64,000 nt of DNA from Nelumbo lutea (GCA_022828595.1 JAKGHH010000001.1:138031017-138095016); one strand, 5' to 3'. Positions 21,260 to 32,029 are shown, counted from the first letter of the stretch. Translations and numbers: made by a program. Notes: generated by a model not told the origin, from the sequence alone.

Positions 21260-21832
21260 AGGAACTAACCAAGTAATAGATGTATGGATGACCCCGAACT
21301 GTCAAGCTACTGAGCTGGACAATCAAGTAAGGGTAACCAAAGTAAAATTTTTCTAAGTGGTTCTCACCCCGAACTGTCGACTAGGACTATTAGTAGGGGC
21401 AACTTCACACAATGTACACCGAGGTGAGCGACGTTGCAGGGCCCAACCTGTTGTTATATGCCGAAGTGGGCTAGAAATCGTGGGGCCCATACCTAAGCTG
21501 TCTACGCCTTAGGCATTAAAAATACTTTGCCTATGCCGAAGAGGCGACTAGGTCTTATATGTCCATGTCGAGGAGGCGACTAGAAGTAGTTCGCCCATGC
21601 CGAAGAGGCGACTGGATCTTATGTGGTGTCGAGGTCTTTTGTTAGCTCGATACTTTGGCCCTTAGGCTCTGGGAGCGACTCGCAGTCCACTCTCCTTTGG
21701 ATTTCGCCTATGCCGAAGAGGTGACTGGGACTTGTTATAGTGCCTAGGTCTTTTATCAGCTCGGCATTTTAGTCCTTGGACTTCTAGGAGTGACTCGTAG
21801 TCCTCTCTCCAGTTTGGCAATCATAGGTAGTA
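21260..21832. repeat. degenerate repeats between pol and antisense gene
   Basis: The motif ATGCCGAAGAGGCGACT recurs (near 21532, 21563, 21597 and 21711) with GAGGTCTTTT(A/G)TTAGCTCG and GGAGCGACTCGCAGTCC-type words at about 110-150 base spacing. Such short imperfect tandem repeats are typical of the non-coding 3' region of Tat-type elements. No coding sequence. Confidence 0.7.
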
Positions 21833-22760
21833 TCACCTTAGGTTGACGATGTTCCATGCCCAAGGTACCTGTTTTCCTTCTAAGGTTTCAAGCTCGTACA
21901 TGCCTTCCCCGAATACCCACTTTACTCGATAGGGACCTTCCCAATTTGGTCCAAGCTTACCTACACCGGGCTCAGGCACCATAACTTTCCGAAGGATCAG
22001 GTCTCCAACAAGGAAGTACTGCTTCTTAACCTGGGCGTTATAGTACCGAGCCACTCTTTGCTGGTAGGCTGTAGTCCAGATATATGCGAGGTCCCATACT
22101 TCTTCCACCAGGTCGAGGTTGGTACGGAGCTCGTCATCATTTGCTTCTTCGTCATATGCCTCCAACCGTAATGTAGGTACCTCGATTTCGGCTTAGATTA
22201 CCGCTTTCATGCCATAGGTGAGGTTGAAGGGGGTTTCACCCATGGCGGTCTTGACAGTGGTTCGGTAAGCCCATAGTACGCTGGGCAGTTCATCTACCCA
22301 TAGTCCCTTAGTATGGGCTAAGCGAGCTTTTAGTCCATGGAGTATAGCTCTGTTCGTGACCTCCACCTGCCCGTTTGCCTGAGGGTGTGCTACTGAAGTG
22401 AAGTTTTGTCGTATTCCCATCTCGGCACACCAGTTTTGAAATTTGATATCTTAAATCTGCTTACCGTTGTTAGAGATAAGCACCCGAGGTAGGCCGAAGC
22501 GACATACTATATTCTTCCAAAAGAAGTTTTGTACGCTTTGGGCTGTGGTTGTTGTTAGGGGCTTTGCCTCCACCCACTTCGTGAAGTAATCCGCTGCTAC
22601 CACCAGGAATTTCCTCTGTCCTGTCATTGGCGAGAATGGTCCAAAAAATGTCGATTCCCTACTGTGTGAAGGGCCATGGGTTAGTGAGGTATTTCAGATC
22701 GGCGACAGGTTGGTAATGGATGTTGGCTTGCCTCTGGCATTTATCGCACTTCTTCACAAG
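21833..22760 (-). pseudogene. gypsy integrase
   Basis: Minus frames give CQRQANIHYQPVADLKYLTN (end of the zinc finger region), VVAADYFTKWVEAKPL (first catalytic Asp), RVLISNNGKQI with a following TAA, then FTSVAHPQANGQVEVTNRAI (catalytic Glu) and VLWAYRTTVKTAMGETPFNL. A stop at about 22190 follows, then the C-terminal QQRVARYYNAQVKKQYFLVG...NLR ending at 21833. The second catalytic Asp (SDNG in relatives) reads Asn. Stops break it into three frames, so the enzyme is dead. Confidence 0.9.
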
Positions 22761-23189
22761 CTCGAGTGCGTCTGCCTTCATTGTGGGCTACTAGCACCCC
22801 TATCGCAATGCTTTCTGGGCGAGGGCCCTGCCCCCCAAGTGTCTGCCACACAGACCTTCATGAGTGTCGCAGAGAACGAGCTCGGCCTCTGAGGGTCGCA
22901 AGTAGCACAGGTAGGGGAGTGTGTAGGATTTCTGGTACAGTCGTCCGTCTATTATGACGTACTTGGCTACCTGTCACTCTACCCTTCTGGCCGCATTGCG
23001 ATCTACAGGGAGGGTCCCGTGAAGCAGGTAACTCGCAAGTGGGTTAATCCAACTCGGCTTTGCTTGTGCAACAGGAGTGACCTCTTCAGCCCCTCGTGGT
23101 GTTGCTATATACATGGTCCTCATGGTGTTGCTGCTCGTGTGGGCTAATCAAGACAAGGCATTGGCCTCAACGTTCTCAGATCTTGGAAT

Positions 23190-23648
23190 CTATTTGATGA
23201 AGTATGATTGGAAGCTATGTAGAACTTCCTTGACCTTGGCTAGATAAGCAGCCATGGTGGGGTCACGAGCTTCGTAATCGTCGGTGACCTGGTTGACCAC
23301 GAGCTGGGAGTCGTTGCAGACGACAACATGTTTCACTTGTACCTCGTTCGCTAGAGTGAGTCCGGCTACCAGTGCTCCGTACTCTGCTTCGTTATTAGAT
23401 GCCATGAACTCGAACCGAAGTGCGTACTCCAGCTTCACCCCGCTTGGCCTGTACAGAATAACACCAGCTCTGCTTCCTTGTTGATTGGATGAACCGTCTA
23501 CATGGAGGATCCAGGGATCCTCATCCCAGGTTGGCCTTACTCTAACCGGGACCGGTGCCGCACTGGTTGAAGCTTTCTCTCTGTGCTCAAGCTCAATCAA
23601 TTTGGGGATTGCGGCGCTGAAGGTGCATTCTGCAATGAAGTCGGCCAA
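23190..23648 (-). pseudogene. gypsy second (archaeal-type) RNase H
   Basis: The frame reads MADFIAECTF, PWILHVDGSSNQQGSRAGV, FMASNNEAEYGALVAGL and VVCNDSQLVVNQVT. These are the D-E-D motifs of the additional RNase H that Tat-lineage gypsy elements carry between the classical RNase H and integrase. The catalytic positions (VDGS, NEAEY, NDSQ) are intact. The frame is shifted relative to the upstream RNase H (stop or frameshift near 23660). Confidence 0.9.
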
Positions 23649-24110
23649 GGCTTGGGCCTTAATCGCCGTCTAATGTTCATACTGGGTGTCGTACTCATTG
23701 AGTTCGATGGACACTTCATCAAGATTTGCCTCAGAGGTTTATTGGTGAGGACGACGATAATGTGGGCTTGGAAGTAAGGACGAAGCTTCTGAGCTGTTAT
23801 GACAAGTGCGTATGCTAACTTCTTGATCTCTGGGTACCTTGTTTCTGCGTCATAAAACTTTACTAACATAGTAGATAGGTCGTTGGAGCCGATCTACTTC
23901 CTTTATCAGTACTGATCTGACCACCTCATTGCTCGCGAAGAGGTACAAATTTAAAACATCACCCTCCTCGGGTAGGTTCAGAATTGGGATGCTAATTAGG
24001 TACTTCTTCAGCTCATCGAAGGTGAGCTGGCATTCTTCAGTCCACTCAAAGTCCTTACTTTTCTTAATCACCTTGAAAAAAGGCAGGCAACGATATGCTG
24101 ACTTGGACAC
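23597..24110 (-). pseudogene. gypsy RT connection and first RNase H
   Basis: It begins MSKSAYRCLPFFKVIKKSK and LTFDELKKYLISIPIL (RT-RNase H connection), RPIYYVSKVL, then in another frame TRYPEIKKLAYALVITAQKL, HIIVVLTNKPLRQIL and further. Two overlapping frames (24110-23850 and 23869-23597) show a frameshift at about 23860. Confidence 0.88.
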
Positions 24111-24289
24111 GAAGTGGCTCAGAGCAGCTATACGACCATTTAGCTTCTGAACCTCCTACAATTTACGGGGTGGTCTCATATCCAAGATAGCCTTTATTTT
24201 CACAGGGTTGGCTTCGATGTCTCGTCGGTTAACTATGTAAACTAGGAACTTACCCGAGGTGACACCGAAGACACACTTGTTAGGGTTTA

Positions 24290-24790
24290 GTTTCATATCG
24301 TACTTACACAGAATTTAAAAAACACTATGTAAATCGTTTATCAAACAATTTGAAAATCGGGTTTTGACGACCATGTTGTCTACATAGCATTCAACCTTAT
24401 TGTCGACCAACGGCTCAAACAGTCAGTTTACAAGTCTTTGGAAGGTCGCCCCAGCATTTTTTAGCCCAAAGGGCATGGCCTTGTAATAGTATAGTCCTGG
24501 TTCGGTTATGAATGTTGTTTTTTCCTCGTCGGCAGGGTCCATTTTGATTTGGTTGTATCCCGAATAAGCATCCAGGAAGCTCAGTAACTCGCACCCTAAG
24601 GTTGCATCCACTAGACGGTCGATCTTAGGGAGTGGGAAACAATCTTTTGGGTGAGCTCGATTCGGGTATGTATAATCGACGCACATGCGCCATTTACCAC
24701 TAGCCTTTTTCACCAAAACTGGGCTGGCCACCCAGCTCGGGTAATGGACCTCCCTGATGAAATCGACTGCAAGGAGTTTTCCGACTCCTC
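24290..24790 (-). pseudogene. gypsy reverse transcriptase core
   Basis: SPVLVKKASGKWRMCVDYT, FPLPKIDRLVDAT, LSFLDAYSGYNQIKM and MPFGLKNAGATFQRLVN are the standard Ty3/gypsy RT motifs. After a stop at about 24422 the catalytic box reads CYVDNMVVKTR (24375-24386). The second Asp of YVDD is Asn, which abolishes catalysis. Further stops follow toward 24300. Confidence 0.92.
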
Positions 24791-24802
24791 GTCGACTATC
24801 CT

Positions 24803-25750
24803 CTAGCGCTCTGGGGTGAGGTTGCGTTTCTTCTGCTTAATGGGCCTAACTACAGGATAGGTATTTAACTTATGAGTTATTATCTTTGCATCTATGCCGG
24901 ACATTTCTGCAACAGACCATGCAAATACATCTAAAATTTTAAATAGAAAGCTTACCAGCTGAGAACGAAGAGGCTCATCGATCGACGCCCCGATCTGGAG
25001 GGTCCTGGCTGGATCTTCTTTTGATGTCGGGATATGGACCGTCTCTTCGGTTGGTGTAGCTCGCTCATCGAAATACTCCACGGGTCGCTCTAGCTCGACG
25101 TCGTCCGTCAACTTGGCTTTTCCTTTGAGGGCGGCTACATAGCACTTGCGAGATTCGAGTTGGTCGCCTCGTGCTACCCCTGCTCCGAATCCCATGGGGA
25201 ACTTCATAGCTAGGTAGTAGGTGGACACCACTGCATGAAGTGCGTGGGTGATGGGCCGACCTATAATGGCATTGTACGGGGAGGGAGTCGCGACCACCAA
25301 GACAGTGTGCTCAACCCTCACGATATTGGGCCACATGCCGACCTCCATAGGTACTGAAATCCATCTTAGGGGCCTGGCATCTTCTCCACTAAAGCCTACT
25401 AGAGGAGTACTTGTTGGCTTGAGATCGCCTTCCCAGAGCTGGAGCTTGTCAAACGTGTCTTTAAATAGGATGTTTGCGGAACTACCGGAGTCGACTAAGA
25501 CATGCTTCACCTCGAAGTCGTTGACCCTCATCTTTATAACTAGTGCATTGTCATGGGTGAATTGGACCTTGCGGGCATTGTCTTTTGTGAAGAATATTGA
25601 GTCTTCGAGCCTAAGCCGCTTTGGTAGATTTTGTTCTTCTTGCTCCAATTCGCGAATTGAGGCCTTCCCTGCTGTCGAGGTGCAGCCCGCGACTATGGAT
25701 CTGCCAGTAATCGTGTTGATCATCCCGCAGATCGGTCTCTCCTCGGGCAA
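24803..25750 (-). pseudogene. gypsy protease and RT start
   Basis: A 315-codon open stretch. It holds the aspartic protease motif HVLVDSGSSANILF, the family block PYNAIIGRPITHALHAVVSTY, then a linker leading to the RT N-terminus (VFAWSVAEMSGID, HKLNTYPVVRPIKQKKR). It is the longest intact piece of the polyprotein. The first-ATG start is not meaningful, because upstream sequence is continuous with gag apart from stops. Confidence 0.9.
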
Positions 25751-25813
25751 CTATCTTTGCGGCTGCTCGTTATGTATGTTGCTGGGCTCAGGAGCATCTC
25801 TCCTTTGCTCCCC

Positions 25814-26390
25814 CTACCGATCTGTCTGGTTCTTATTGTCATTTTGTACAAAATTTTTTAAGTATCCACAATGGATGAGTTCTTCTATCTCATTGCGGAG
25901 GTGTCTACAATTTTCGGTACGGTGATCGTGGTCTCTATGGAAATGACAATATACATTTTTATTCCTTGTGGCGGGGTCTCCCCTCAACTGAGGTAGCCAC
26001 TTTACATAAGGGGCATCTTTGATTGCCATGAGGATTTTTCCTCGCTTCGCGTTGAGGGGTGTGAAGTTTGCCCTTTCAACCAGGGGAGTCCGGGAACGTT
26101 GGTCTAACATGTTCCCTCTCTTGGTTGGGGACTTGCTTTTTCTCCTTTTACTGCCACCATTGTTCGAACTGTCGTCTTCCCTTTTTCTTTTCTCCGTCAG
26201 GGCTTCAGTCTTTTGATTCATCTCCTCTTCGGTTCCGATGAACTGATCGACTAGCTTGAGGAATTCGATGATGTCTTTAGGCTTGTTTGCAACCACGTGC
26301 CACTTGAATTCCTTGTGGGTGATACCCTTCTTTGCTACCATGAGTCTTACAACGGGATCTAAGTCTGAGATCAGCAAATAGGTGTCGTTG
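25814..26390 (-). pseudogene. gypsy gag, C-terminal part
   Basis: It reads LLISDLDPVVRLMVAKKGI, FKWHVVANKPKDIIEFLKL, a Lys/Arg/Ser-rich stretch (EKRKREDDSS, KRRKSKSPTKRG), FTPLNAKRGKILMAIKD and the zinc finger region CHFHRDHDHRTENCRHL. RNEIEELIHCGYLKNFV follows. This is the conserved C-terminal gag block of Tat-type elements. The N-terminal side is interrupted by the nested insertion at about 26395. Confidence 0.88.
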
Positions 26391-26394
26391 AAGA

Positions 26395-28915
26395 TCAGAT
26401 TTGGAACTGCAAGTGTGAGAAAATTGGACTGAAAAATAGTCCCCTTCGAACCCTAGATTCGGCCCAAACGGTTTTGGTTTAATCTAGTCCAAAATTGTCC
26501 AAAACTGACTTTCAATTCAATAATTAATTTATGAAAGATTTGAAATTAATAATTTTGTTTTTAGACAATCATAAATCAAATATGGATTATTCGCACCACC
26601 TGCAAAACAGAGGTTAATCACTAGGGTTGCAGTTTCATAAACTGCAAAACACAGAATGCGATTTCTCCATCTGCAAATCTCAAGCGCCGCCTTCTTCTTC
26701 AATCAAGAAAAAAAATACAGAAATCCTATTTCTATTAATTAATTACATTCTTGATCAAATCCTATACATTTAGTCTAGAAAAAAAATATTATTTTACAGA
26801 CCGAATTGAATGAATAATAAAAAAAGGGCTACGCAAACCATATGCGCCAAATCTGCACTTCGATCTCCAGGTTTGAACAGTCCATTAAATCAAAATAAAT
26901 AAAGAACAGTTCTAAATAAATTTTAGATTTAATAAAATTAATTTCAAATCAATCGCCCTCAACAAGAAACAATTTCTTGAAATAAAGAAAAAAATTGCGC
27001 AAATCTTGGTAGAACAACTTCTGCCCATCTGCGCAGGTTCAGATATGATTTTCTTGGTTTAAGATTTGAACCTGTGGCTCTGATACCATTGAAAGAATGG
27101 TAGGATCCATCGTATGGACGCCAAAAGGGTTGCAGAATGGGTGGACGAATTTCAAAAATTTTCTACCTTCTTCCAATTGGGAATCATATTCCATAAATTT
27201 AGAATACAATATTCAATGATCCTACTTGAACCATAATTGAACCAGATCTGAACCAAAAGTCAAGGGAGGAATTATACCTAATCCAGAGAAGCAGTATCTC
27301 CCAAAGTTGGTGTTCACACCCAAAGAGGACACCAAGATCCGCTCCTGCTGAAGATGACATAGCAATCTGTGGAACGGAACCAGTAGAGTGCGTCCTACAC
27401 ACTGAATCCTTCACAAGAATCCTCTGGAAACGCTGAGCACCGAACCCTTTCAGTTCCTTTTGCAGGACTGATTTCTTGATTTCTTTTCTTCAAAGATCGA
27501 ATCTTTTCAAAGAATGGCGACAGTTGGAGGAGAACTCCTGAGATGAAGATGGCAGATGTTGCTTCTCTTCTCTCTGGAGTGTATATGAGATCCAATCTCA
27601 ATTCGTAGGATGATTTCTTGCTCAAAAACCCTAGGTTCGAATTCTGTTGTTGTTCTCTCTTAGGGTTTCTCCTCTTTTCTCCTTGGTTAAGAAAACTATG
27701 AATCCTATTATGAATTATCCCAATCCAAATCAACATTTGGATAGGGGATGATCTTAATCCTATCTGTAGATTAGGTTATCTCACTCCTGATCTCATCAGG
27801 AGATTACTAGATTCAAATCTGATTTGACTTTGGTCTCCTAAAGTGGTTTAGGTCAACGGCCCAATCCTTTTGCTAACCTTAATCTCAGATCCACCCCATA
27901 AGTGGGTGATCATATCAGCCCAGTTCGAAATGGGCTTTTGGCCCCTTAAGTAATCATTGTTCAATTGGTTTCCAATTTGCTGCCTAGTTGGGCTTCTTTG
28001 TTTGGCATGGGACCCAAGCATTGATTTACACACTAGCCACATGAGTTCGGCCCAGCCTTTATTACAAGGCCTATCCGAATTCACTGGAAGACCCAGTGAA
28101 CCCCTGAGCTTATCTCATGGACCCTATGGGCCCAACACTTACACTAAGTGGTCATTGGGCCAAGCCATCTTATAAAATCCCAGAGACTGTGGGCAGGTGC
28201 AAGATTAGCCCATCAGGTATTATCTTAAATGGCCTTACACTTAACCTCTCATCCCATAATGATCAAGCACTACCCAACAAGAGAGGACTTCTCCCTCGAC
28301 TGCAAAGAACAGTGCTGCACTCTCCACTCACATGGATCCCGAGAATTAAAACCATTTGCAAACAACTTGAAAGCGAAAATACCTATATATCATATATATG
28401 AATTTTGCAAAACAAAATTCCAACGATTGAAATCAACTGCCGGCATTTTGGTTTCCATCAGAGAGAGTGCATTCCCTATCATTACCATTGTACGACAAAG
28501 GGGTTGATCCTGTCACTATGATCACCCACTCAGATGAATTCTCAGACTGCCCCAACATGCCTAGGTTTTGACCCCCGCTAAGGATATCACTGATTGGCAT
28601 ATCAAAGACAGCCCGATTCGACACCTAGTGAAGTATCATAATCGAGTATAGGGATCAGGTGTAACTTTCCAGTTTTGCCCGTCTATCTCCAAGGTCCAGG
28701 GCAATACTGAAAATCTAGTCCGGTTCAAGGATTTGAGTAATCCCATACTGCATGTGCCTTGGGTCTTACCCTAGTGGCCGAGACAGGCCATCCCAACACT
28801 TGGCGGCACACTAGTATCAACCTTGGTAGGATAAATCTCCTCAGACTTATCCAACGGCTGTGAACATTTAAAACTAATACGAGTCTCAATAAGTGTCCAG
28901 TTTTAGGGTCTTACA
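26395..28915 (-). mobile_element. nested LTR element: one long LTR plus leader
   Basis: Inserted in the gag region of the gypsy element. On the minus strand an LTR from about 28915 (TGTAAGACCC) to 27090 (...TTCTTTCA) is followed by an iMet-type primer site (27088-27076, TGGTATCAGAGCC) and about 690 bases of AT-rich leader without a gene. The second LTR and any coding part are missing. Part of the LTR (27100-27420) is homologous, inverted, to 44340-44690, so the family is repeated here. Boundaries are estimates. Confidence 0.6.
27076..27088 (-). other. primer binding site of nested LTR element
   Basis: The minus strand reads TGGTATCAGAGCC, an exact match to the site complementary to initiator tRNA-Met, one base inside the LTR end. 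Confidence 0.85.
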
Positions 28916-28929
28916 CAGAATCATACCAA

Positions 28930-29560
28930 AGAACATGAATCAAACATGCACTTTATTTATTTACATTAAATGTCAAAAGTACATCAAATTAGATTGAAGC
29001 TCAGGGCATACAAAACTGTCCAACAACTAGGTCCCGTGAGCTAGCTTGGAGCTACTATTTGATGTGCTTTGGTACGTCGCCTTTGCTGCTTCTTGACTAA
29101 TTACACATCGATGTTGCTGACTTCCGTGCTGTCTGGTAGTGTCTCAGCAAGTGATTCGGACTGCTGACGCTGGCTACTATGGATAGTAAGGCCTTGTCTG
29201 GAGTCTGCGGCCAGGACCTCGAATCAGTTCCCTATAAGTGAACCTTCAGGTTGCGAGGGCCGGGGTATACTAGCTTTGGTGGGTCGAGTATCTCCTGACC
29301 TGTTCACCTGCTGCTGCGAGGTGGGAGGAGAAACTTGCTTTTCCCTCCTACTGTGGGACGAGACCTGGGAAGTCTCTCCCAGGTGAGGAAGACGATTGTT
29401 CTGTCGGCGAGGCTTGTTCTACGGTGTGAACAGACACAGAGGCGGAGCTGGCCGCTGATTCACCTGCAGCGGTGGGAACTACTGCTTGTAATGTTGAAAC
29501 TGTTGGACCTATTGCATTTGGGCTTGCATAGCCCGCACACAGTGTACCGGGTCATCTAGT
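28930..29560 (-). pseudogene. gypsy gag, N-terminal part with TAG stops
   Basis: A single minus frame reads VRAMQAQMQ*VQQFQHYKQ*, then FPPLQVNQRPAPPLCLFTP*, NKPRRQNNR and so on to SLIGN*. Stops at 29509-29511, 29479-29481 and 29419-29421 are TAG where Gln (CAG) fits the Gln-rich context; 29224-29226 is TGA where CGA fits. The frame is otherwise continuous for over 110 codons. It appears to be the Gln/Pro-rich N-terminal gag region, separated from the C-terminal part by the nested insertion. Confidence 0.7.
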
Positions 29561-29830
29561 TGGCTCTGTCCAATTACAGGGGGAACAATAGAGGGTTTAG
29601 TGGAGGTTGCACCCGCCGTAGGAGGGAGTGGGGCATTCACCAACACTGTGACTTGGGGTATGTTCAATGTGAGACCCCACTATAGAGAGAAGGACAGTGA
29701 ACTGACCAATGCAGACAGTAGGGACTTGAGGTTGCCCCCAGAGACATTCATTTCACCATTCTATCCGACGTTGCTGGAGGATTCCTTTGACATAGTTTGG
29801 GATGCTTAGCGGAAAGAGGCTTTTTGAAGT
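29561..29830 (-). other. gypsy leader
   Basis: Leader sequence between the primer binding site and gag. No intact coding frame was recognised on either strand. Confidence 0.45.
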
Positions 29831-29850
29831 GTTTCCCACAGACGATGCCA
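29831..29850 (-). other. gypsy primer binding site
   Basis: The minus strand reads TGGCATCGTCTGTGGGAAAC, two bases inside the 5' LTR. It resembles the TGGCGCCGTCTGTGGGAA-type site seen in Tat-like elements, with CpG-type decay (GCG to GCA). Confidence 0.75.
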
Positions 29851-29852
29851 AA

Positions 29853-30656
29853 TGATGTAGCACAATCCGACTGCTCCTAGATGGAGGTGACCTGGCTCTG
29901 AATAGACGATGGACTTGGTTGATCTACGAGAACCAAATCGGAGAACTCGGGGTGGCTTACCCGGCAAGGTCTCCCCGATGCTTAAGTTAATACTTGGTTG
30001 CGAGCTAATGAGAACTTAGAATACAAGAAGACTAAAGAGCAGAGATTACGCATACCATTCACCCCTGGGGGGTGAGGCCTTTATATACTGCAGTCCTCGC
30101 TGGTTTGGTGGAGTAGTTCCTGGATCCCCGTTGTGACAGGATCCGTTTCCGTGTTAGTTGGGGATAACGCCACCAATCGGTAAGGTTGCCCATTTCCGCC
30201 TGAATCGGGGAGTGGGTGTGATATTACTAGCCGCTTCAGGGCATGGTCCCATAAGACGCGGGGTACAATGGTGAGATCCTTGGAAATACCATGCGGCGGT
30301 TGGTGAACATCATCTGAGCTCGTGTTCTTCAAACCCGACCTGTTGTGAATGCCAAAGTGCCTTAGTATCAAGGTGGTTTAGCTGTCCAAGCTTGATTAGT
30401 AGCGTATATGGTATCACTATCCTAGTCACTGTCTGGTACTGAGGTGATCTTAGTTCGGGATGATCTTGGCTCGAAGTAACTTTAGTTCAGGGTAACAGGG
30501 TACCCGAGGTTGCTTTGTAGCAAACTGACCACGCTGAGTTGTCACTTATGTCGATTCACGTCCACGTGTCGAATTGACCATGCTGAGTTGTCACTTGTGT
30601 CAAGTCATGCCCACGTGTCTTCCTGTTACGAGGTCAGGACAAATTACCCTTCATCA
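29853..30656 (-). repeat. gypsy 5' LTR
   Basis: 804 bp, TGATG...CATCA, aligned with 17933-18772. AATAG (30657-30661) follows as the target-site duplication. Confidence 0.93.
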
Positions 30657-30860
30657 AATAGCTTTGGCCCGATGCATGGCTCGACCTAGCCCAAGGCTTG
30701 GCGCACGGGCCCATCCAGGCCTTGGGCCATGCTGGGCCAACCCCCCAATTTTTCACTTGGGAGGGCGGCATGGCCCATGACGGCTCGTGGGCTAGCACAA
30801 AGTGCGGGACACCCACAAGTTGTGCCATGCCGGCCCGGCACGACCCACTTTACACCTCTA
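30657..30860. repeat. GC-rich hAT-like repeat flank
   Basis: Rich in GGCCC/GGGCC/CGGCCCGGCACG words and ending TTTACACCTCTAG. It resembles the GC-rich block left of the gypsy element (17400-17700) and may be its other half. No coding potential. Confidence 0.4.
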
Positions 30861-30861
30861 G

Positions 30862-31185
30862 TTATACATCTAATTTTTTATTCTTTACCTGTAAATAAAT
30901 ATAATAAACAAAATCTTATAACATATATAAATGTATGTATGTATTTTTGTATGCATTATTTTTTTCTTTTTACAGTCAATTTAGATAGTTTATTCAATTT
31001 AGATAGAAAATGCTATCAAGAATGAAACTATATACAAAGTAAAGATCCAAAAGTTATGTAAATTGACTATAAAAAGAAATAAATAATGCATATGAAAATA
31101 CATACATACATTTATATATGTTATAAGATTTTGTTTATTATATTTATTTATAGGTAAAAAATAAAAATTTAGATGTTTATATATA
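30862..31185. repeat. long near-perfect inverted repeat
   Basis: The left arm (about 30862-30985) and right arm (about 31060-31185) are reverse complements at roughly nine in ten positions by eye, sharing blocks such as AAACAAAATCTTATAACATA and AAATGTATGTATGTATTTT. The spacer is about 75 bases. Very AT-rich and non-coding; likely a foldback/MITE-type element. Confidence 0.88.
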
Positions 31186-31407
31186 CTTATTAAAATCATT
31201 TTTAATATTTTATATTTACTTTCAATATATTTGTTTTAGCATTAATACTTTAAAAAATTAGTTTGTTTCATGGTTTATTTATGTAAATACAACAATTTGA
31301 GTTTATTTATAATTTCTTTATACATTTCTAAGTATAATTTATTTTTTTGGTAATAAAATACAAATTATTTCTTTAATAGTTAGTTTACATATTTACCTTT
31401 TCATTTA

Positions 31408-31873
31408 TAGCTACAAATGGACCGATAATTATACAATCCGATCCAAATACGATTCATTTTTGTCATATTTAGATAAATACCTATCAGATTTTTAGATAAG
31501 ATAATAAGATCTGGTTGAAAATTTTCCTCCTCCCCCACACACATATATTATTTATTTATAAATATGTTTATGTTGCATTTTTTGTAATTTTTTTTATAAA
31601 AACACACATATGCATTAATATATATGATAAAAATGGATGAACAAAATATTTATAATTTTTGTTTTCCCTTATGTAAATTGTTCTACTTTTTTCTTTTAAT
31701 AACTTATTAAATTTTTTAGAACTTGAATTGGATCGGATCAAATTCGAATATTTGACATCTTTTATAAAATTGGATTTGGATTGTCGTTGTGAGATCCAAC
31801 CGGATCCTTGGATTTGATTGTGGTGGCTCGAATATACCTTGATTTGAATCCTATCTGATCCATTCGCATCCCT
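31408..31873. repeat. hAT-like MITE, degenerate
   Basis: Starts near TAGCTACAAATGGACCGATA and ends ...GATCCATTCGCATCCCTA, imperfect inverted ends of TAGGGATGCGAATGG type. Internal GGATCGGATC and CGAATATTTG words are typical of these elements. A convincing target duplication was not found. Confidence 0.5.
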
Positions 31874-32029
31874 ACTTTTATTACATTATATTATTTTTAA
31901 TAAGATATTTTAAATTTTGTTTTACATTTGTAATATTTTCTGCATAAATAATATAACGTCTTTAATTAATTTACATATATTCTAGTTTTTTTTTTTCAGT
32001 ATAGCCTACTTTAAATAACGTTTTCATTA

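Larger units (their letters stand above)
17933..30656 (-). mobile_element. Ty3/gypsy (Tat-type) retrotransposon with antisense gene
   Basis: Full-length element of 12.7 kb with LTRs at 17933-18772 (3') and 29853-30656 (5'), both TGATG...CATCA, and a perfect AATAG duplication. Primer site, polypurine tract, gag, protease, RT, two RNase H domains and integrase all read on the minus strand. An additional oppositely oriented gene occupies 19.08-21.2 kb between integrase and the 3' LTR, as described for Tat/Retand-lineage plant elements. The first 225 bases of the LTRs differ at roughly one site in ten by eye, so the insertion is old. A second LTR element is nested at about 26.4-28.9 kb. Confidence 0.93.

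Noticed and set aside
25248..25925. 225-codon plus-strand open frame
   Set aside because: It overlaps the clear gypsy protease (VDSGSSANILF) and gag on the minus strand and has no motif of its own; a shadow frame.
29335..29809. Plus-strand open frames of 69-74 codons
   Set aside because: They are opposite to the gypsy gag and leader; the minus-strand reading gives a recognisable Gln/Pro-rich gag frame, the plus one nothing.
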